Assembly: GCA_964387885.1 (NCBI GenBank)
Contig: CAYLYZ010000013.1
Location: 1-64,000 of the forward strand
Length of the DNA stretch: 64,000 bases
Source: JABGPL01 sp964387885
GTDB lineage: Bacteria > Electryoneota > AABM5-125-24 > Hatepunaeales > Hatepunaeaceae
Direction of reading: 5' to 3'
Part shown: one piece after another, positions 49,570-60,300 of the stretch
Layout of the letters: each line of letters starts with the position of its first letter
Numbering within the stretch: position 1 is the stretch's first letter
Made by a program: the position numbers and the translations under genes
Notes under the pieces: model-generated
The model's input: only the letters and a program-made list of their open reading frames with translations
Database searches by the model: none
What the model was told of the DNA's origin: nothing

Positions 49570-52500
49570 ATGAGTTTTTCATTTGCTTATCAGATACGAC
49601 TAATCCCCAACTTTCACTGGATAGTTCTATATGCAATTTTTGTTATCCTGACTCAATCAGCTCAAGCGCAGACAGAGGTTGGCGGTGAAGTATCCGGAGT
49701 CTGGGATATAGAAGGCAGTCCGTATATTTTACTTGAGAATACGATTGTTCCGGTAAATGAGGAGCTTATAATTGAACCGGGAGTGGAGGTGCTGTTAGAC
49801 AGTTGTGTCTATTTTACAATTAATGGAAGACTCCTTGCAGAAGGGACAGAGGAAGATTCGATATATATAATGTCGCGATGGGAAGAACCTGAAAGAAAAG
49901 GATATAGAATTAGTTTTAGTGATGCGGATGTCAACTCTATTCTCCTGTATGCGAGTATTCAGAATCTACTTCGGGGATTAGGAATTTTTACTTCCTCACC
50001 AACTATTTCTCATTGCTTGGTAACTGAATGTGGAGATGAGCATTATAATGCAGTATATGTCTCTGGTGGTAATCCTATTTTAATAAATTTCTTTCTGATC
50101 GAGAATAATTATGGTATAGGAATTGAAAGTTCTCACGGTTCAGCTATAATAGAAAATAACATTATAAGAGATAATGCTCGTCGCGGCATAAGGATGGATA
50201 ATGGTATAATAAGGAATAACATAATTACAGGTAATACTGCATCTCAATTCGGAGGTGGTGGAATTAAAGCGAGATATCGGGACGTAATCATCTCAGATAA
50301 TATTATTTCCGGAAATTTTGCTGATTATGGTGGAGGGGTATACATTACCAGCCAACGTTGTATCCTGCGTAATAACATAATCACTGATAACGATTGTGAG
50401 ACTCATGGGGGCGGCATTTCCACAGACCGTGCCAGTATCATTTGCTCAGGAAATGAAATAGTGGGTAACAGAGCTGGTTCAGGTGGAGGTATCTATTTCG
50501 GTCGTTATACAGAAAATGCTCATTTTAATAATAACACTGTTTTTGGCAATCAAGCTGAATGGACCGGAGGAGGGATAGCTGGAAGTCGCACAGGTCTGAC
50601 GAATATCCAGAATTGCATCATTTGGGGAAATGAGTCAAGAGGAAATCCACAAATTGGCGAGTTCGGGGGCATTCGAGAGTATAGCGTGGTGCAAGGTGGA
50701 TGGGATGGTGAAGGAATTATTGAGGATGATCCGCAATTCCTTGATCCCGATGAAGGAGATTTTCGGTTGTCGGAAGAATCTCCATGCATTGATGCAGGAA
50801 ATCCTTGCCAACTTTATAACGATTCTGATGGAAGTCGGGCAGACATCGGTCATCTCGGAGGCAATGACCTTTTTTTTGGATATAACGCAGATGTTATCTT
50901 TTTACCAGCAGCACCAACCTGTCGGTTAAAGATTCCGTTCGTTTTGTTCAATGCCGGAGACGAAGCATTTAGAATGACAAGTGAACTGGAAAATCTGGAT
51001 CACTTCACCACTGATGTACCGGAGGATTATGAGCTCCTGCCAAATGAATGGAATGATTTTACTTTAATTTTTAATCCCATAGAATTCGGAGAGCATAATA
51101 CTGACCTGATTCTGTCTTTCGAAGACTATGATCCGGTCGAAGAAGCATCTGTTTCATTGCACGGCGACGCTATTAACGAATATCGCGGAGATATAAACGG
51201 TGTATGGATTCAAGACCATTCTCCCGTACATGTAGTAGATACACTGGCTATTCCTGTTGGTAATAACTTACTGATTGAGCCTGGAGTGGAAGTTCAATTG
51301 GATCCAGAATGCTATATAACAGTGAGAGGAACTCTTCGAGCCATAGGTGCAGTGGAGGATTCCATCATGTTTACTTCATCATTGGATGATCCTGAGCCGG
51401 GATCGTGGAAGTGGATCGATGCAAGGCGTGGTCTAACTAATGTCGAATATTGCACATTTGAGTATGGGAGGTTGGGATACTATCTTGGAGTTGGATTTAT
51501 TCGAAATTCAACCATTTCTTTCTTCTCCGAAGGTGGATTGATATTTGGTCATATACATGGTCCACGCCAGGTGGTCAGTCACTGCCGGATCAGCGATTGC
51601 GGTATGGGAGTTTTAACAATCGATAGCGGTACTCTTGAGTATAGCGTTGTGAATAGATGTGAGGTGGGTTTACTGAATTATACCTGGTTAAATGCTTTTA
51701 GATGTATATTTGCACATAATGACACTATCGATTTCTTTAGTCCGCTTGAAGAACATGGCGGTGAAGGCAGGTTCTATGGGAATATATTCTATGAAAACAA
51801 TCTGATGAGAACCGGTGAGGGCTGGATTGATTTCGATTATAACTGCGTGTTTGATTCTCCGATTGAAGGTGAACGATTATTTGGTAATATTAATAGAGAA
51901 AACCGCAATGGGACAGCTTGCGATTTCAGATATAACATAACTCAAAATCCTCTATTCGTAAATCCGGAGGAGGATGACTTCAACCTGCGGGAGGACTCGC
52001 CCTGTATCGATGCGGGATCTTATATGTGGGATCCAGATCCGGATCGGACTATTGCCGATATTGGAGCATATTATAGAGAAAGTGAGGGAGATATTATTCA
52101 GCAACTGGCAGTTGGTGAAGGATGGAGTATAATTTCGTTGAATATCTCACCGAATGAGTTCTATTATAATCAGGAAGAGGAGAGGGGACCGGATATTGTC
52201 AGGATGTTTAGGCTTAATAGAGAAGAATTAATCCTACTCAAAGATAATGAAGGCAGGTTCTATTCTCCAGCAAATGATCATTTTAACAACATCCCATTTT
52301 GGAACCTTGTTGAAGGATACATGATCAAAATGGAAGAGGCGGAGACCTTGCAATGGTTTGGAGAACAGATACCGGTTGATACAGATATCCCGCTCGAGAG
52401 AGACTGGAACATGATTGCATATTATCCGACATACGAACTTGAGGCCAGTGCGCCTGATTATTTTGTACTCTCACCAATCATAGATCAAGTTGAGATTGCG

Positions 52501-53295
52501 AAGGATGTTTATGGTAATTTCTTATTACCACAATTTGATTTTTCCAATATGCCGCCCTGGCGGGAAGGGCAGGGGTATCAGGTGATGGTCGGTGAAGATG
52601 TGGTTTTGAATTACCCGGCAGAGCAGGAAGAACTTGCGTTTACTCCCCCCTACCCCACCCTGGAAACCTGGGGGGGAGAACAAGGTGTCACACCGACTGA
52701 CGAAAATATGAGTGTACTCATCACAGGTATTACTGGCATTGATGTATCAATCGGTGATCAGATTGGAGCTTTCAGTACTGATGGATTGCTGGTCGGTAAC
52801 GGTTCTGTAGAATTGGATGACAGGTGTGGGATTGCTGTTTGGGGGGATGATCTTTCAACTGAGGTGAAGGATGGATTGGCTGATGAAGAAACTTTTACAC
52901 TCCGGTTGTGGAATTCAAACTCTGTTTTTGATACAGAACTGATTGAGGGTGAAATTCAGAAAGGTGATGGTTTAGTTTATGTGCCCGATGGATATATCGT
53001 TCTGGATGTTGCGGTGGATCAGGTGATTCCGAGGGCATTTTACCTGTCACAGGTCTATCCTAATCCTTTTAACGCAATAACAAAAATATCTTTCGGTCTG
53101 CCGGAATCCGCGGGAATATCAATCCGGGTATTAGATATATCCGGTCGCCTGGTCGCCACTATAGCAGATGGTGATTTTAATGCTGGAATCCATGAAATTG
53201 CGATGGATGCATCTGCTCTCTCATCCGGAATTTATTTCGTTAATTTGGAAACGGGTGACATGACTCGATCAATCAAGGTCGTGCTCGTTCGGTAG
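49570..53295 (+). CDS. Large secreted beta-helix protein with W-N, ENMS and T9SS sorting domains
   Basis: GGAG at 49561-49564 lies 5 nt before the ATG; signal peptide 1-36 (ending SAQAQ). A first parallel beta-helix (about 40-400) begins with VSGVWDIEGSPYILLENT and shows NNIIRDN/GGGI ladder strands. An ASH-like sandwich (about 435-535) precedes a second beta-helix (about 540-835) that repeats the opening pattern (INGVWIQDHSPVHVVDTL). The W-N module starts at about 846 (GWSIISLNI). The linker (1013-1046) holds the poly-C palindrome; the ENMS module and a sorting domain (1163-1241, ending SIKVVLVR) follow. The CTD is of the divergent subtype. It forms a tandem pair with the next gene. Lyase or adhesin cannot be told apart from sequence alone. 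Confidence 0.87.
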   Translation: MSFSFAYQIRLIPNFHWIVLYAIFVILTQSAQAQTEVGGEVSGVWDIEGSPYILLENTIVPVNEELIIEPGVEVLLDSCVYFTINGRLLAEGTEEDSIYIMSRWEEPERKGYRISFSDADVNSILLYASIQNLLRGLGIFTSSPTISHCLVTECGDEHYNAVYVSGGNPILINFFLIENNYGIGIESSHGSAIIENNIIRDNARRGIRMDNGIIRNNIITGNTASQFGGGGIKARYRDVIISDNIISGNFADYGGGVYITSQRCILRNNIITDNDCETHGGGISTDRASIICSGNEIVGNRAGSGGGIYFGRYTENAHFNNNTVFGNQAEWTGGGIAGSRTGLTNIQNCIIWGNESRGNPQIGEFGGIREYSVVQGGWDGEGIIEDDPQFLDPDEGDFRLSEESPCIDAGNPCQLYNDSDGSRADIGHLGGNDLFFGYNADVIFLPAAPTCRLKIPFVLFNAGDEAFRMTSELENLDHFTTDVPEDYELLPNEWNDFTLIFNPIEFGEHNTDLILSFEDYDPVEEASVSLHGDAINEYRGDINGVWIQDHSPVHVVDTLAIPVGNNLLIEPGVEVQLDPECYITVRGTLRAIGAVEDSIMFTSSLDDPEPGSWKWIDARRGLTNVEYCTFEYGRLGYYLGVGFIRNSTISFFSEGGLIFGHIHGPRQVVSHCRISDCGMGVLTIDSGTLEYSVVNRCEVGLLNYTWLNAFRCIFAHNDTIDFFSPLEEHGGEGRFYGNIFYENNLMRTGEGWIDFDYNCVFDSPIEGERLFGNINRENRNGTACDFRYNITQNPLFVNPEEDDFNLREDSPCIDAGSYMWDPDPDRTIADIGAYYRESEGDIIQQLAVGEGWSIISLNISPNEFYYNQEEERGPDIVRMFRLNREELILLKDNEGRFYSPANDHFNNIPFWNLVEGYMIKMEEAETLQWFGEQIPVDTDIPLERDWNMIAYYPTYELEASAPDYFVLSPIIDQVEIAKDVYGNFLLPQFDFSNMPPWREGQGYQVMVGEDVVLNYPAEQEELAFTPPYPTLETWGGEQGVTPTDENMSVLITGITGIDVSIGDQIGAFSTDGLLVGNGSVELDDRCGIAVWGDDLSTEVKDGLADEETFTLRLWNSNSVFDTELIEGEIQKGDGLVYVPDGYIVLDVAVDQVIPRAFYLSQVYPNPFNAITKISFGLPESAGISIRVLDISGRLVATIADGDFNAGIHEIAMDASALSSGIYFVNLETGDMTRSIKVVLVR
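52633..52684 (+). repeat. Palindromic element type A (poly-C), read in frame in the linker
   Basis: Decayed copy: C6-TA-C4-A-C3-TGG, AAA, CCT-G7. It encodes PPYPTLETWGGEQG in the first large beta-helix gene, with the same GAACTTGCGTTTAC-type left flank as other copies. Confidence 0.72.
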
Positions 53296-53324
53296 AGCTT
53301 TCACATTATATTTTGGAGAAATGT

Positions 53325-56300
53325 ATGAGTTTTTCATTACTCTTTCATATCAAACGAATCTCGACTTATTTCGAGATAGGTCTATTCTTTGTATTAATAT
53401 TCCTGACTCAATCAGCTCTTTCTCAGACTGAAGTTGCTGGTGAAGTGTCCGGGATCTGGGATATCGAAGGCAGCCCTTTTATTCTTATTGAAAATACCAT
53501 TGTTCCCGTCAATGAAGAACTTATTATTGAACCGGGTGTATCAGTTTTGTATGACAGCTCTTTTAATTTTGAGGTCAACGGGCGACTCCTTGCAGAAGGT
53601 GCTGAAGAAGATTCGATTTATTTTATGTCTCGATGGGAAGAAGAGGAAAGAAAAGGAAGGGGAATACGAATTATTAATGCGGACGACAACTCCGTTTTGC
53701 AGTACGCAGTTGTTCGAAATCTTATATGCTCTATAAGGATTGATGGAACTGACCTGACAATATCAAATTGTTTAATAACGGAATGTGGAGGTCGTCGTGA
53801 TGGCGCAATTGATATCGCTCGGGAAAGTTCACTGTTGATTGAGTTCTGTCGCATCGAGGAAAATAACGGACCTGGAATCAGTTTGAATTCATCTTCTGCA
53901 GTTGTTACGAATAACATTATTAGAGATAACGCATTTGGTGGTATTCAGACCGGTGAGGCAAACGAGATTATTATCCGTAATAACATCATTACCGGCAACG
54001 CATCACGTGGAATAAGTACGGGTGGTGATTTTGCACTCATCTCAGATAATATCATCTCAGAAAATCGGGCAGATCGTGGAGGAGGAGTCAAAATCTCCGC
54101 TTTTCACAGCATACTACGCAATAACATTATCAGTAATAACGAATGCGAAACCAATGGAGGTGGTGTTTACACAGATCTTGCCAATATTCTCTGTACTGGA
54201 AATTTGATCACGGGTAACAGGGCTGGCTCAAGCGGTGGTGGTATTTATTTCCAACGTCGTTTGAAAAATGCTCATTTTTACAATAACACTGTTTATGGAA
54301 ATCAAGCGGATTGGTCAGGTGGAGGGATTGCTGGAAATACCGGGAGCACAACAAATATCCAGAATTGCATCATCTGGGGGAATGAGGCAGAAGAAAATCC
54401 ACAAATTGGGATGTTCAGGGGTATCTGCGACAATAGCGTGGTGCAGGGCGGATGGGACGGTGAAGCAATTATTGAAGAAAATCCCCAATTCATTGATCCT
54501 GATGAGGGAGATTTTGATCTGTCGGATGAATCCCCATGTATTGGTAGTGGCAATCCATTCGCACTTTATAACGATTCCAACGGCAATCGTGCAGATATTG
54601 GTCATTTCGGTGGTAATGACCTCCTGTTTGGTTTCAACTCAGATGTCACCTTTTTACCGGCTGCTCCGACCTGTCGTGTAGGGTATCCGTTTACTCTGTA
54701 CAATATCGGAGATGAAGCACTTATTATGACAAGTGAACTGGATATTCCGGATCATTTCAGCATTGATATTCCTGTTGTCCAGGAGTTACTGCCAAATGAA
54801 TGGATTGATTTCAATATTTATTTTAATCCTTTAGAATTCGGTGAATATGACACAGAGCTGATTTTATCTTTCGAGGATTTTGAACCGGTCGAGGAGCTGA
54901 TAATCCCATTGCACGGTGAAGCAATAAACGAGTATCGCGGAGATGTAAGCGGTGTCTGGATACCAGACATATCACCCGTTCATGTAGTAGAGAGTCTTAC
55001 CATCCTTCCAGATCATGAGTTGGTGATTGAGCCCGGGGTAGAAGTTCTATTTGATCCCGAGTGCGATATCTTGGTTACCGGATCAATTCGCGCTATCAGT
55101 ACACCTGAGGATTCCATCAAATTTACCTCCTCGCAGGATGATCTTGAGGCGGGATCATGGGGATCAATAAACGCAAGACATGGCATCGGTTACTTTAATT
55201 ATTGTTCGTTCGAGTACGGGACAGATGGAGTATATCTTGCACGTGGGTGGCTGAGGAATTCAACCATAACAAATATGTCAGAAGACGGTGTAAAGCTTAA
55301 GGCTCGACGATGGAGTGACGCAGTTGTCAGCAGATGCCTGATCAAGGACAATCGTCGTGGTGTCTCATTCGAAATATTTTCACGTGGTGGTACCCTGGAG
55401 CACTGTGTCGTGAGTCATTGTGAAATTGGTTTCGCCAATGGAAGTTGGGGATACGCTTATCGAAATGTCATTGCCTATAATGGAATAATCTATCTTGGCT
55501 TTGGAGACTGCCTGGCTACTGTAGAGGGTAATATATTTTTTGAAAATGATTTATTACAAATCCAGGGTGAGTTCCCTCCGGATTTTGAGTATAACTGCGT
55601 GTTTGAGACACCGACTGAAGGAGAAGGACTCGTCGGTGACATTGACCGTGAAAATCCAAATGGCACACCGTGCGACAGATCGTTTAATATCATTCAAAAT
55701 CCACAATTCATAGATCCGGAAGAGGGGGAGTTTCAACTGCAGGAAGGATCGCCGTGCATTGATGCATGTGATGTAATGTGGCAGCTTGATCCGGATGGGA
55801 CAATTGCAGATATAGGTGCTTTCTTCAGAGAGCATGAGGGGGATGTAGTTCAAAGAATGGAAGTTGACCGCGGATGGAGCATAATCTCGCTGAACATTGC
55901 CCCTTCCGAATTTTTTTATGATCCGGATGAAGATCGCGGACCGGATGTACGCCGGATGTTTAGTCGATATTTCCCTAATGTTGAATTATTTAAGGACGAC
56001 CTTGGTAGGTTCTATTCTCCACCAAATGATAATTTTAACAACATTCCGTTCTGGAATCCTGCTGATGGTTATTTGATAAAGATGCGACATACCAGAACCC
56101 TGAGCTGGTTTGGTGAGCAGATACCGGCGGATTCTGATATTCAACTCGATGAAAACTGGAATTTTATCGCGTACTACCCACGTTATCAACTCGATGCCGA
56201 CGCCCCTGATTTTTACGTCTTATCTCCGATTATTGACAACGTACTAATCGCTAAGAATAGTGATGGCGAATTCATGCTGCCTTCTTTCAACTTCTCCAAC

Positions 56301-57116
56301 ATGCCACCCTGGCGGGAAGGGCAGGGGTACCATGTGAAAGTTGGTGAGGATGTGGTTTTGAATTATCCGGAGGAGCCCGACGGGGTGGCATTTACCCCCC
56401 CCTACCCCCCCCTGGAAACCAGGGGGGGAGATAACGCCCTTGCGAGGAACGTAGTGACGAAGCAATCTCCGAGATTGCTTCACTTTGTTCGCAATGACGG
56501 GACGAGTGAAAACATGAGTGTGCTTGTTGTAAGTATCACTGGAATTGATACAAAAGTCGGTGACGAGATTGGTGCATTCCGTTCAGATGGATTGTTAGTC
56601 GGCAACGGTATCGTGGACGAAAACAGCCACTGTGGGCTTGCCATATGGGGTGATGAAACCTCGACTGAAGAGGTTGATGGTCTGCAAACAGGTGAATCTT
56701 TCACGTTGAAACTCTGGGATTCAAATCGGGATATGGAAATTGGTCTCACTCACAAATCCACTCTGAAAGGTGAAGGATTGATATATAAAACCGATGCACT
56801 ATCTGTTATAGAAATGGCTGTCACAACTGTCGAACCGGATGATTTCTTTCTGTCAGCAGCTTATCCGAATCCGTTTAATGCAACTGTAAGATTGAAATAC
56901 GGATTGCCTGAAGCAACCGATGTTATAATCAGTGTGTACGACATTAACGGACGATTGGTTGCAAACCTGATAGACGAAAATCAACAATCTGGCTATCATA
57001 CTACAATTTGGAATTCCACAGGCGGGGATGCCTGCGCTGCTGTTTCGGGAATTTACTTTATTCAGATGTCGGCGGGTGAGTTTAAGAGTATTCGGAAAGT
57101 CATTCAGTTGAAGTGA
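53325..57116 (+). CDS. Large secreted beta-helix protein with W-N, ENMS and T9SS sorting domains (tandem paralog)
   Basis: ATG 53325 follows GGAG (53315-53318) by 6 nt; an ATG four bases earlier is out of frame. Domain order equals the upstream gene: signal peptide (1-34, ending SALSQ), beta-helix 1, ASH-like sandwich, beta-helix 2, W-N module (from about 844, GWSIISLNI), linker, ENMS module and sorting domain (about 1183-1263, ending FKSIRKVIQLK). Identity to the neighbour is high in the helix openings and ASH part and lower in the ladder loops, as expected if loops make the ligand surface. The linker is unusual in carrying two different palindromic elements in a row (56391-56431 and 56441-56506). 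A long intergenic gap with a promoter match follows. Confidence 0.87.
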   Translation: MSFSLLFHIKRISTYFEIGLFFVLIFLTQSALSQTEVAGEVSGIWDIEGSPFILIENTIVPVNEELIIEPGVSVLYDSSFNFEVNGRLLAEGAEEDSIYFMSRWEEEERKGRGIRIINADDNSVLQYAVVRNLICSIRIDGTDLTISNCLITECGGRRDGAIDIARESSLLIEFCRIEENNGPGISLNSSSAVVTNNIIRDNAFGGIQTGEANEIIIRNNIITGNASRGISTGGDFALISDNIISENRADRGGGVKISAFHSILRNNIISNNECETNGGGVYTDLANILCTGNLITGNRAGSSGGGIYFQRRLKNAHFYNNTVYGNQADWSGGGIAGNTGSTTNIQNCIIWGNEAEENPQIGMFRGICDNSVVQGGWDGEAIIEENPQFIDPDEGDFDLSDESPCIGSGNPFALYNDSNGNRADIGHFGGNDLLFGFNSDVTFLPAAPTCRVGYPFTLYNIGDEALIMTSELDIPDHFSIDIPVVQELLPNEWIDFNIYFNPLEFGEYDTELILSFEDFEPVEELIIPLHGEAINEYRGDVSGVWIPDISPVHVVESLTILPDHELVIEPGVEVLFDPECDILVTGSIRAISTPEDSIKFTSSQDDLEAGSWGSINARHGIGYFNYCSFEYGTDGVYLARGWLRNSTITNMSEDGVKLKARRWSDAVVSRCLIKDNRRGVSFEIFSRGGTLEHCVVSHCEIGFANGSWGYAYRNVIAYNGIIYLGFGDCLATVEGNIFFENDLLQIQGEFPPDFEYNCVFETPTEGEGLVGDIDRENPNGTPCDRSFNIIQNPQFIDPEEGEFQLQEGSPCIDACDVMWQLDPDGTIADIGAFFREHEGDVVQRMEVDRGWSIISLNIAPSEFFYDPDEDRGPDVRRMFSRYFPNVELFKDDLGRFYSPPNDNFNNIPFWNPADGYLIKMRHTRTLSWFGEQIPADSDIQLDENWNFIAYYPRYQLDADAPDFYVLSPIIDNVLIAKNSDGEFMLPSFNFSNMPPWREGQGYHVKVGEDVVLNYPEEPDGVAFTPPYPPLETRGGDNALARNVVTKQSPRLLHFVRNDGTSENMSVLVVSITGIDTKVGDEIGAFRSDGLLVGNGIVDENSHCGLAIWGDETSTEEVDGLQTGESFTLKLWDSNRDMEIGLTHKSTLKGEGLIYKTDALSVIEMAVTTVEPDDFFLSAAYPNPFNATVRLKYGLPEATDVIISVYDINGRLVANLIDENQQSGYHTTIWNSTGGDACAAVSGIYFIQMSAGEFKSIRKVIQLK
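56391..56506 (+). repeat. Palindromic elements type A and type B, back to back in the linker
   Basis: 56391-56431 is the poly-C element (C8-TA-C8-TGG, AAA, CCA-G7: a perfect 10-bp stem CCCCCCCTGG/CCAGGGGGGG). 56441-56506 is element B with a perfect 11-bp inverted repeat (GAAGCAATCTC at 56459-56469, GAGATTGCTTC at 56471-56481) and outer TTGCGA/TCGCAA pairing. Both are read in frame. Confidence 0.8.
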
Positions 57117-57163
57117 GATGAATTTGGTCAACATAATTAGTAACATTATATTCTATTAACTCT

Positions 57164-57192
57164 TTGACATTTACCAATAATCTGTTTATATT
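57164..57192 (+). promoter_or_regulatory. Putative promoter for the C25 protease gene
   Basis: TTGACA (57164-57169), a 17-nt spacer and TATATT (57187-57192) match the sigma70 consensus well. The same bases also fit the Bacteroidetes-type pattern (TTTG, about 20 nt, TAnnTTT). It lies about 165 nt before the start codon, in the largest intergenic gap of the window (242 nt). The rest of the gap shows no gene or clear hairpin. Confidence 0.5.
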
Positions 57193-57358
57193 TAAAGTCG
57201 TATTATTAAAGTAATTGTTAAGTGGGACAACCTGTTGTAATATCAAATCTCGGTTTAAAAACACGGGAAGACGTTCTTAATTCTATCACTGCAACCCGTA
57301 ACCACTTGTATGTGATGATGTCTTCAGAAATTAATGATATTTGCCTTGCGGAGGTAAA

Positions 57359-60300
57359 ATGTGCTGTCAGTCCTCATTTATTCGTTTTGCAACACTACTA
57401 CTTCTTGTGTTGCTTCTGTTCAATTTCAATACATTCATTTCCGTTGCTGCTACATTAGATCACAGCAACGCCAAATCTACGATCAGCCTTGATCTCCAAA
57501 CATCAACCTCGCCCGAAATTCAGCTCAGATTTCAGTTAGATGAATTCGGAATCCGGGAGGTTGTCTGCAATGGTGAACAATTTCAACAGTTTGAGATCGA
57601 AGACGAACTCTCAACCAGTCCCGAAGGTTGGCCAGACCTCCCCTCAATCCACCGGATGATACTAATTCCTCCTCAATCGGGTGTTGAGCTTAAGATCACT
57701 AACCTATCAACTCACATCGAAGAGAATATTAATCCTTTTCCCCGACAAGTTCCCATTGAAGGTTACGAGACTTACGTCTCGAACTTCAATGGTATTCCTG
57801 ATGAGTTAATCTATTCCGATGAAGCTGCAAATTATAAGGGCTTCTGGCCTCCCGAAATTGCCTCAATTGGAACTCCGGCAATTATGCGTGGCTACCGGAT
57901 GGTTTCTGTGGTTATCAATCCAATGCGCTATAATCGGCAGACCCGGCAAATGGAGGTCGTTGACGAAATTGATATCGAGTTGGATTTCACCTCCGAAGAC
58001 AATCGAATGAATCCCGTTGAAAGACCGCGTCCAAACCTTCACTCACAGGCTGTTCATGATATGGTCTCCGATTTAGTAGTGAATTCACCGGCTCCTCCCC
58101 GTGATATGGGAATACGCAATGGCTCAATTGTTTATGTAATGAAACAATGGGATGAGGTTGAAGATGCTCTACGGCCATTGATCGAATGGCGTCGTAGAAT
58201 GGGATGGACGGTTGAAGTTATCCGTGTTGAAAATAATGCAGGCAACCAGCAGATTAAAGAAGCTATTCAGGAAGCCTATAACGAGTGGGATACACCCCCT
58301 GAGATGGTAGTAATCTGCGGGGATACTGAGGGTCCATTCCCAATGGCATGCTGGGATCACCGGGTTGGCGCTGGAATACCCTATGAGAGTGACCATGATT
58401 ATGTCATGCTCGATGGAGATGATGTTCTGCCCGATGCTGCTGTTGGTAGGCTTTCGTTTGATGGCATTGAAGACGGAAATGCAAGATTAAATGATATTGT
58501 AGCCAAAATCGTCTCATATGAATCTGATCCATTCATCGGAGAAGGTGATCAAATGGGATGGCAGAAGCGAGCAGCCCTGTTCGCCGGAGACCAGCGAAGT
58601 GGTTATTCCTGTATTGATGTCTGCAGATGGGCTAAGGAACTGATGATTCGTAATGGTTATGATGAATTCACCGAGAGATATTGGAACCCGGATAACCCAA
58701 GACCTGATGGACAGGAGTGGATTCAAGGTGTATTTAATAGCGGAATCTCATTCTATCTTTATCGTGGATGGGCAAATATGAATGGTTTCGCACCTGCAGA
58801 TGTGTTGGATTTACGAAATAACCGAATGCTGCCATTTGTTATACTGCCGACATGCAACACAGGTGATTTCGCTCAGGCGGACTATAGCTACTCTGAGAGA
58901 TTCCTGTTTCATGCTGAAGGTGGTGGCATTGGCTGTGTCGGAATGGGGGGTGCTTCTCACACGGCATATAATAATTTATTAGCAGCATCGACATTTCGGT
59001 CGATATTCGGATCGAAGAATCCATACCAGGGATGGGCTGCGATGGCAGGTAAAGTTGAATTATACCAGCACTATTTTAATCGGGGAGATATTGAACATGC
59101 CGAAAATCGTGGTATCGAATCATGGCTTTGCTCACTATACATATTTAACCTGATGGGTGATCCCGCGACCGACCTTTACACAGATATTCCCTGGACTCTA
59201 ACTGTGGAACATCCTGAAGAGCTTCGTATTGGAGATACCCACTTCGAAGTCGCTGTGTTTGATGAGAATGAAGAACCTGTTTCCGGTGCCAGAGTTTGCA
59301 TGTATCAGGTGGGTGAGTTTCAGGCAACTCAATACACTGATTCAGAGGGCTTTACATCATTTGATTTTGATCCGGAGTTGTGGATTGGCGGAACTGCCCA
59401 ATTAACAGTTACCGGACACAATCTTATGTCGTATTTAGAGGACTTCAGGATTCAGCGTGCCGATTCCTTCCTCGGCGCAGGTGAATTCTCTGTCGATGAT
59501 GACGGAGAGGGGGAAAGCAATGGTGATGATGACGGAATTGCTAATCCAACCGAGAGAATAGAGCTGACAGTTGCAATCGCGAATTTAGGCGAGGAAGTTC
59601 CCGAAGGTGTTGTGAATATTACCCTGACACCGGGTTTGCTGAATCTCGAAGTTGTTCAGGGAGAAGCTGAACTCGATGCAGCTCCGGCAGTTGGTGAATC
59701 GGAGGATGTTGTATTTGTTGTCGATATCGGTGGTGGATTTCCGGATGAACAACTCGCAGTCTTTAACCTCGAATGTGTTGCAGGTGAAGCAAGCTGGATG
59801 AGTTCGGTCAGTCTTCCTCTCGATGGACCAGAGTTGGAGTTCGTTTCAATAATTTGGGAAGACGAACCGATCAGGCCAGATGAGATAGCAGATCTGGCTA
59901 TCAGGATTCGGAACATAGGATCAAAGGAAACGGGCGAACTTAATGCTAATTTAATCAGTTTAACCGAAACTATTAATATCCCGATTTTCCAAAGTGGTTA
60001 TAACAATATTCCATCCGGAGAAGAGGAAGTTTCCGGTGACCTTTTCCAGCTGGCGGCTAACCTGTTCCACCTCGGAGGCTCTGATGCCGATATGGCAATG
60101 ATACTGACCTCTGAAGCAGGCTTTATAGACACTGTTTTCTTCTCTTACACAGTTGCTGAAGCCGGTGAGGGTCAGCCGTTCGGTCCGGATGAATACGGTT
60201 ATATTTGTATCGATAACTCTGATGTTGAATGGTTCTCTGCTCCGGTATACGACTGGATTGAGATTGATCCACATCGACGGGGTGAGGGCACGGATACCGA

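Noticed and set aside
57222..57358. Short open frame upstream of the C25 gene
   Set aside because: It overlaps the C25 start in another frame, has no ribosome binding site and no recognisable product; the region reads as a leader downstream of the promoter match.
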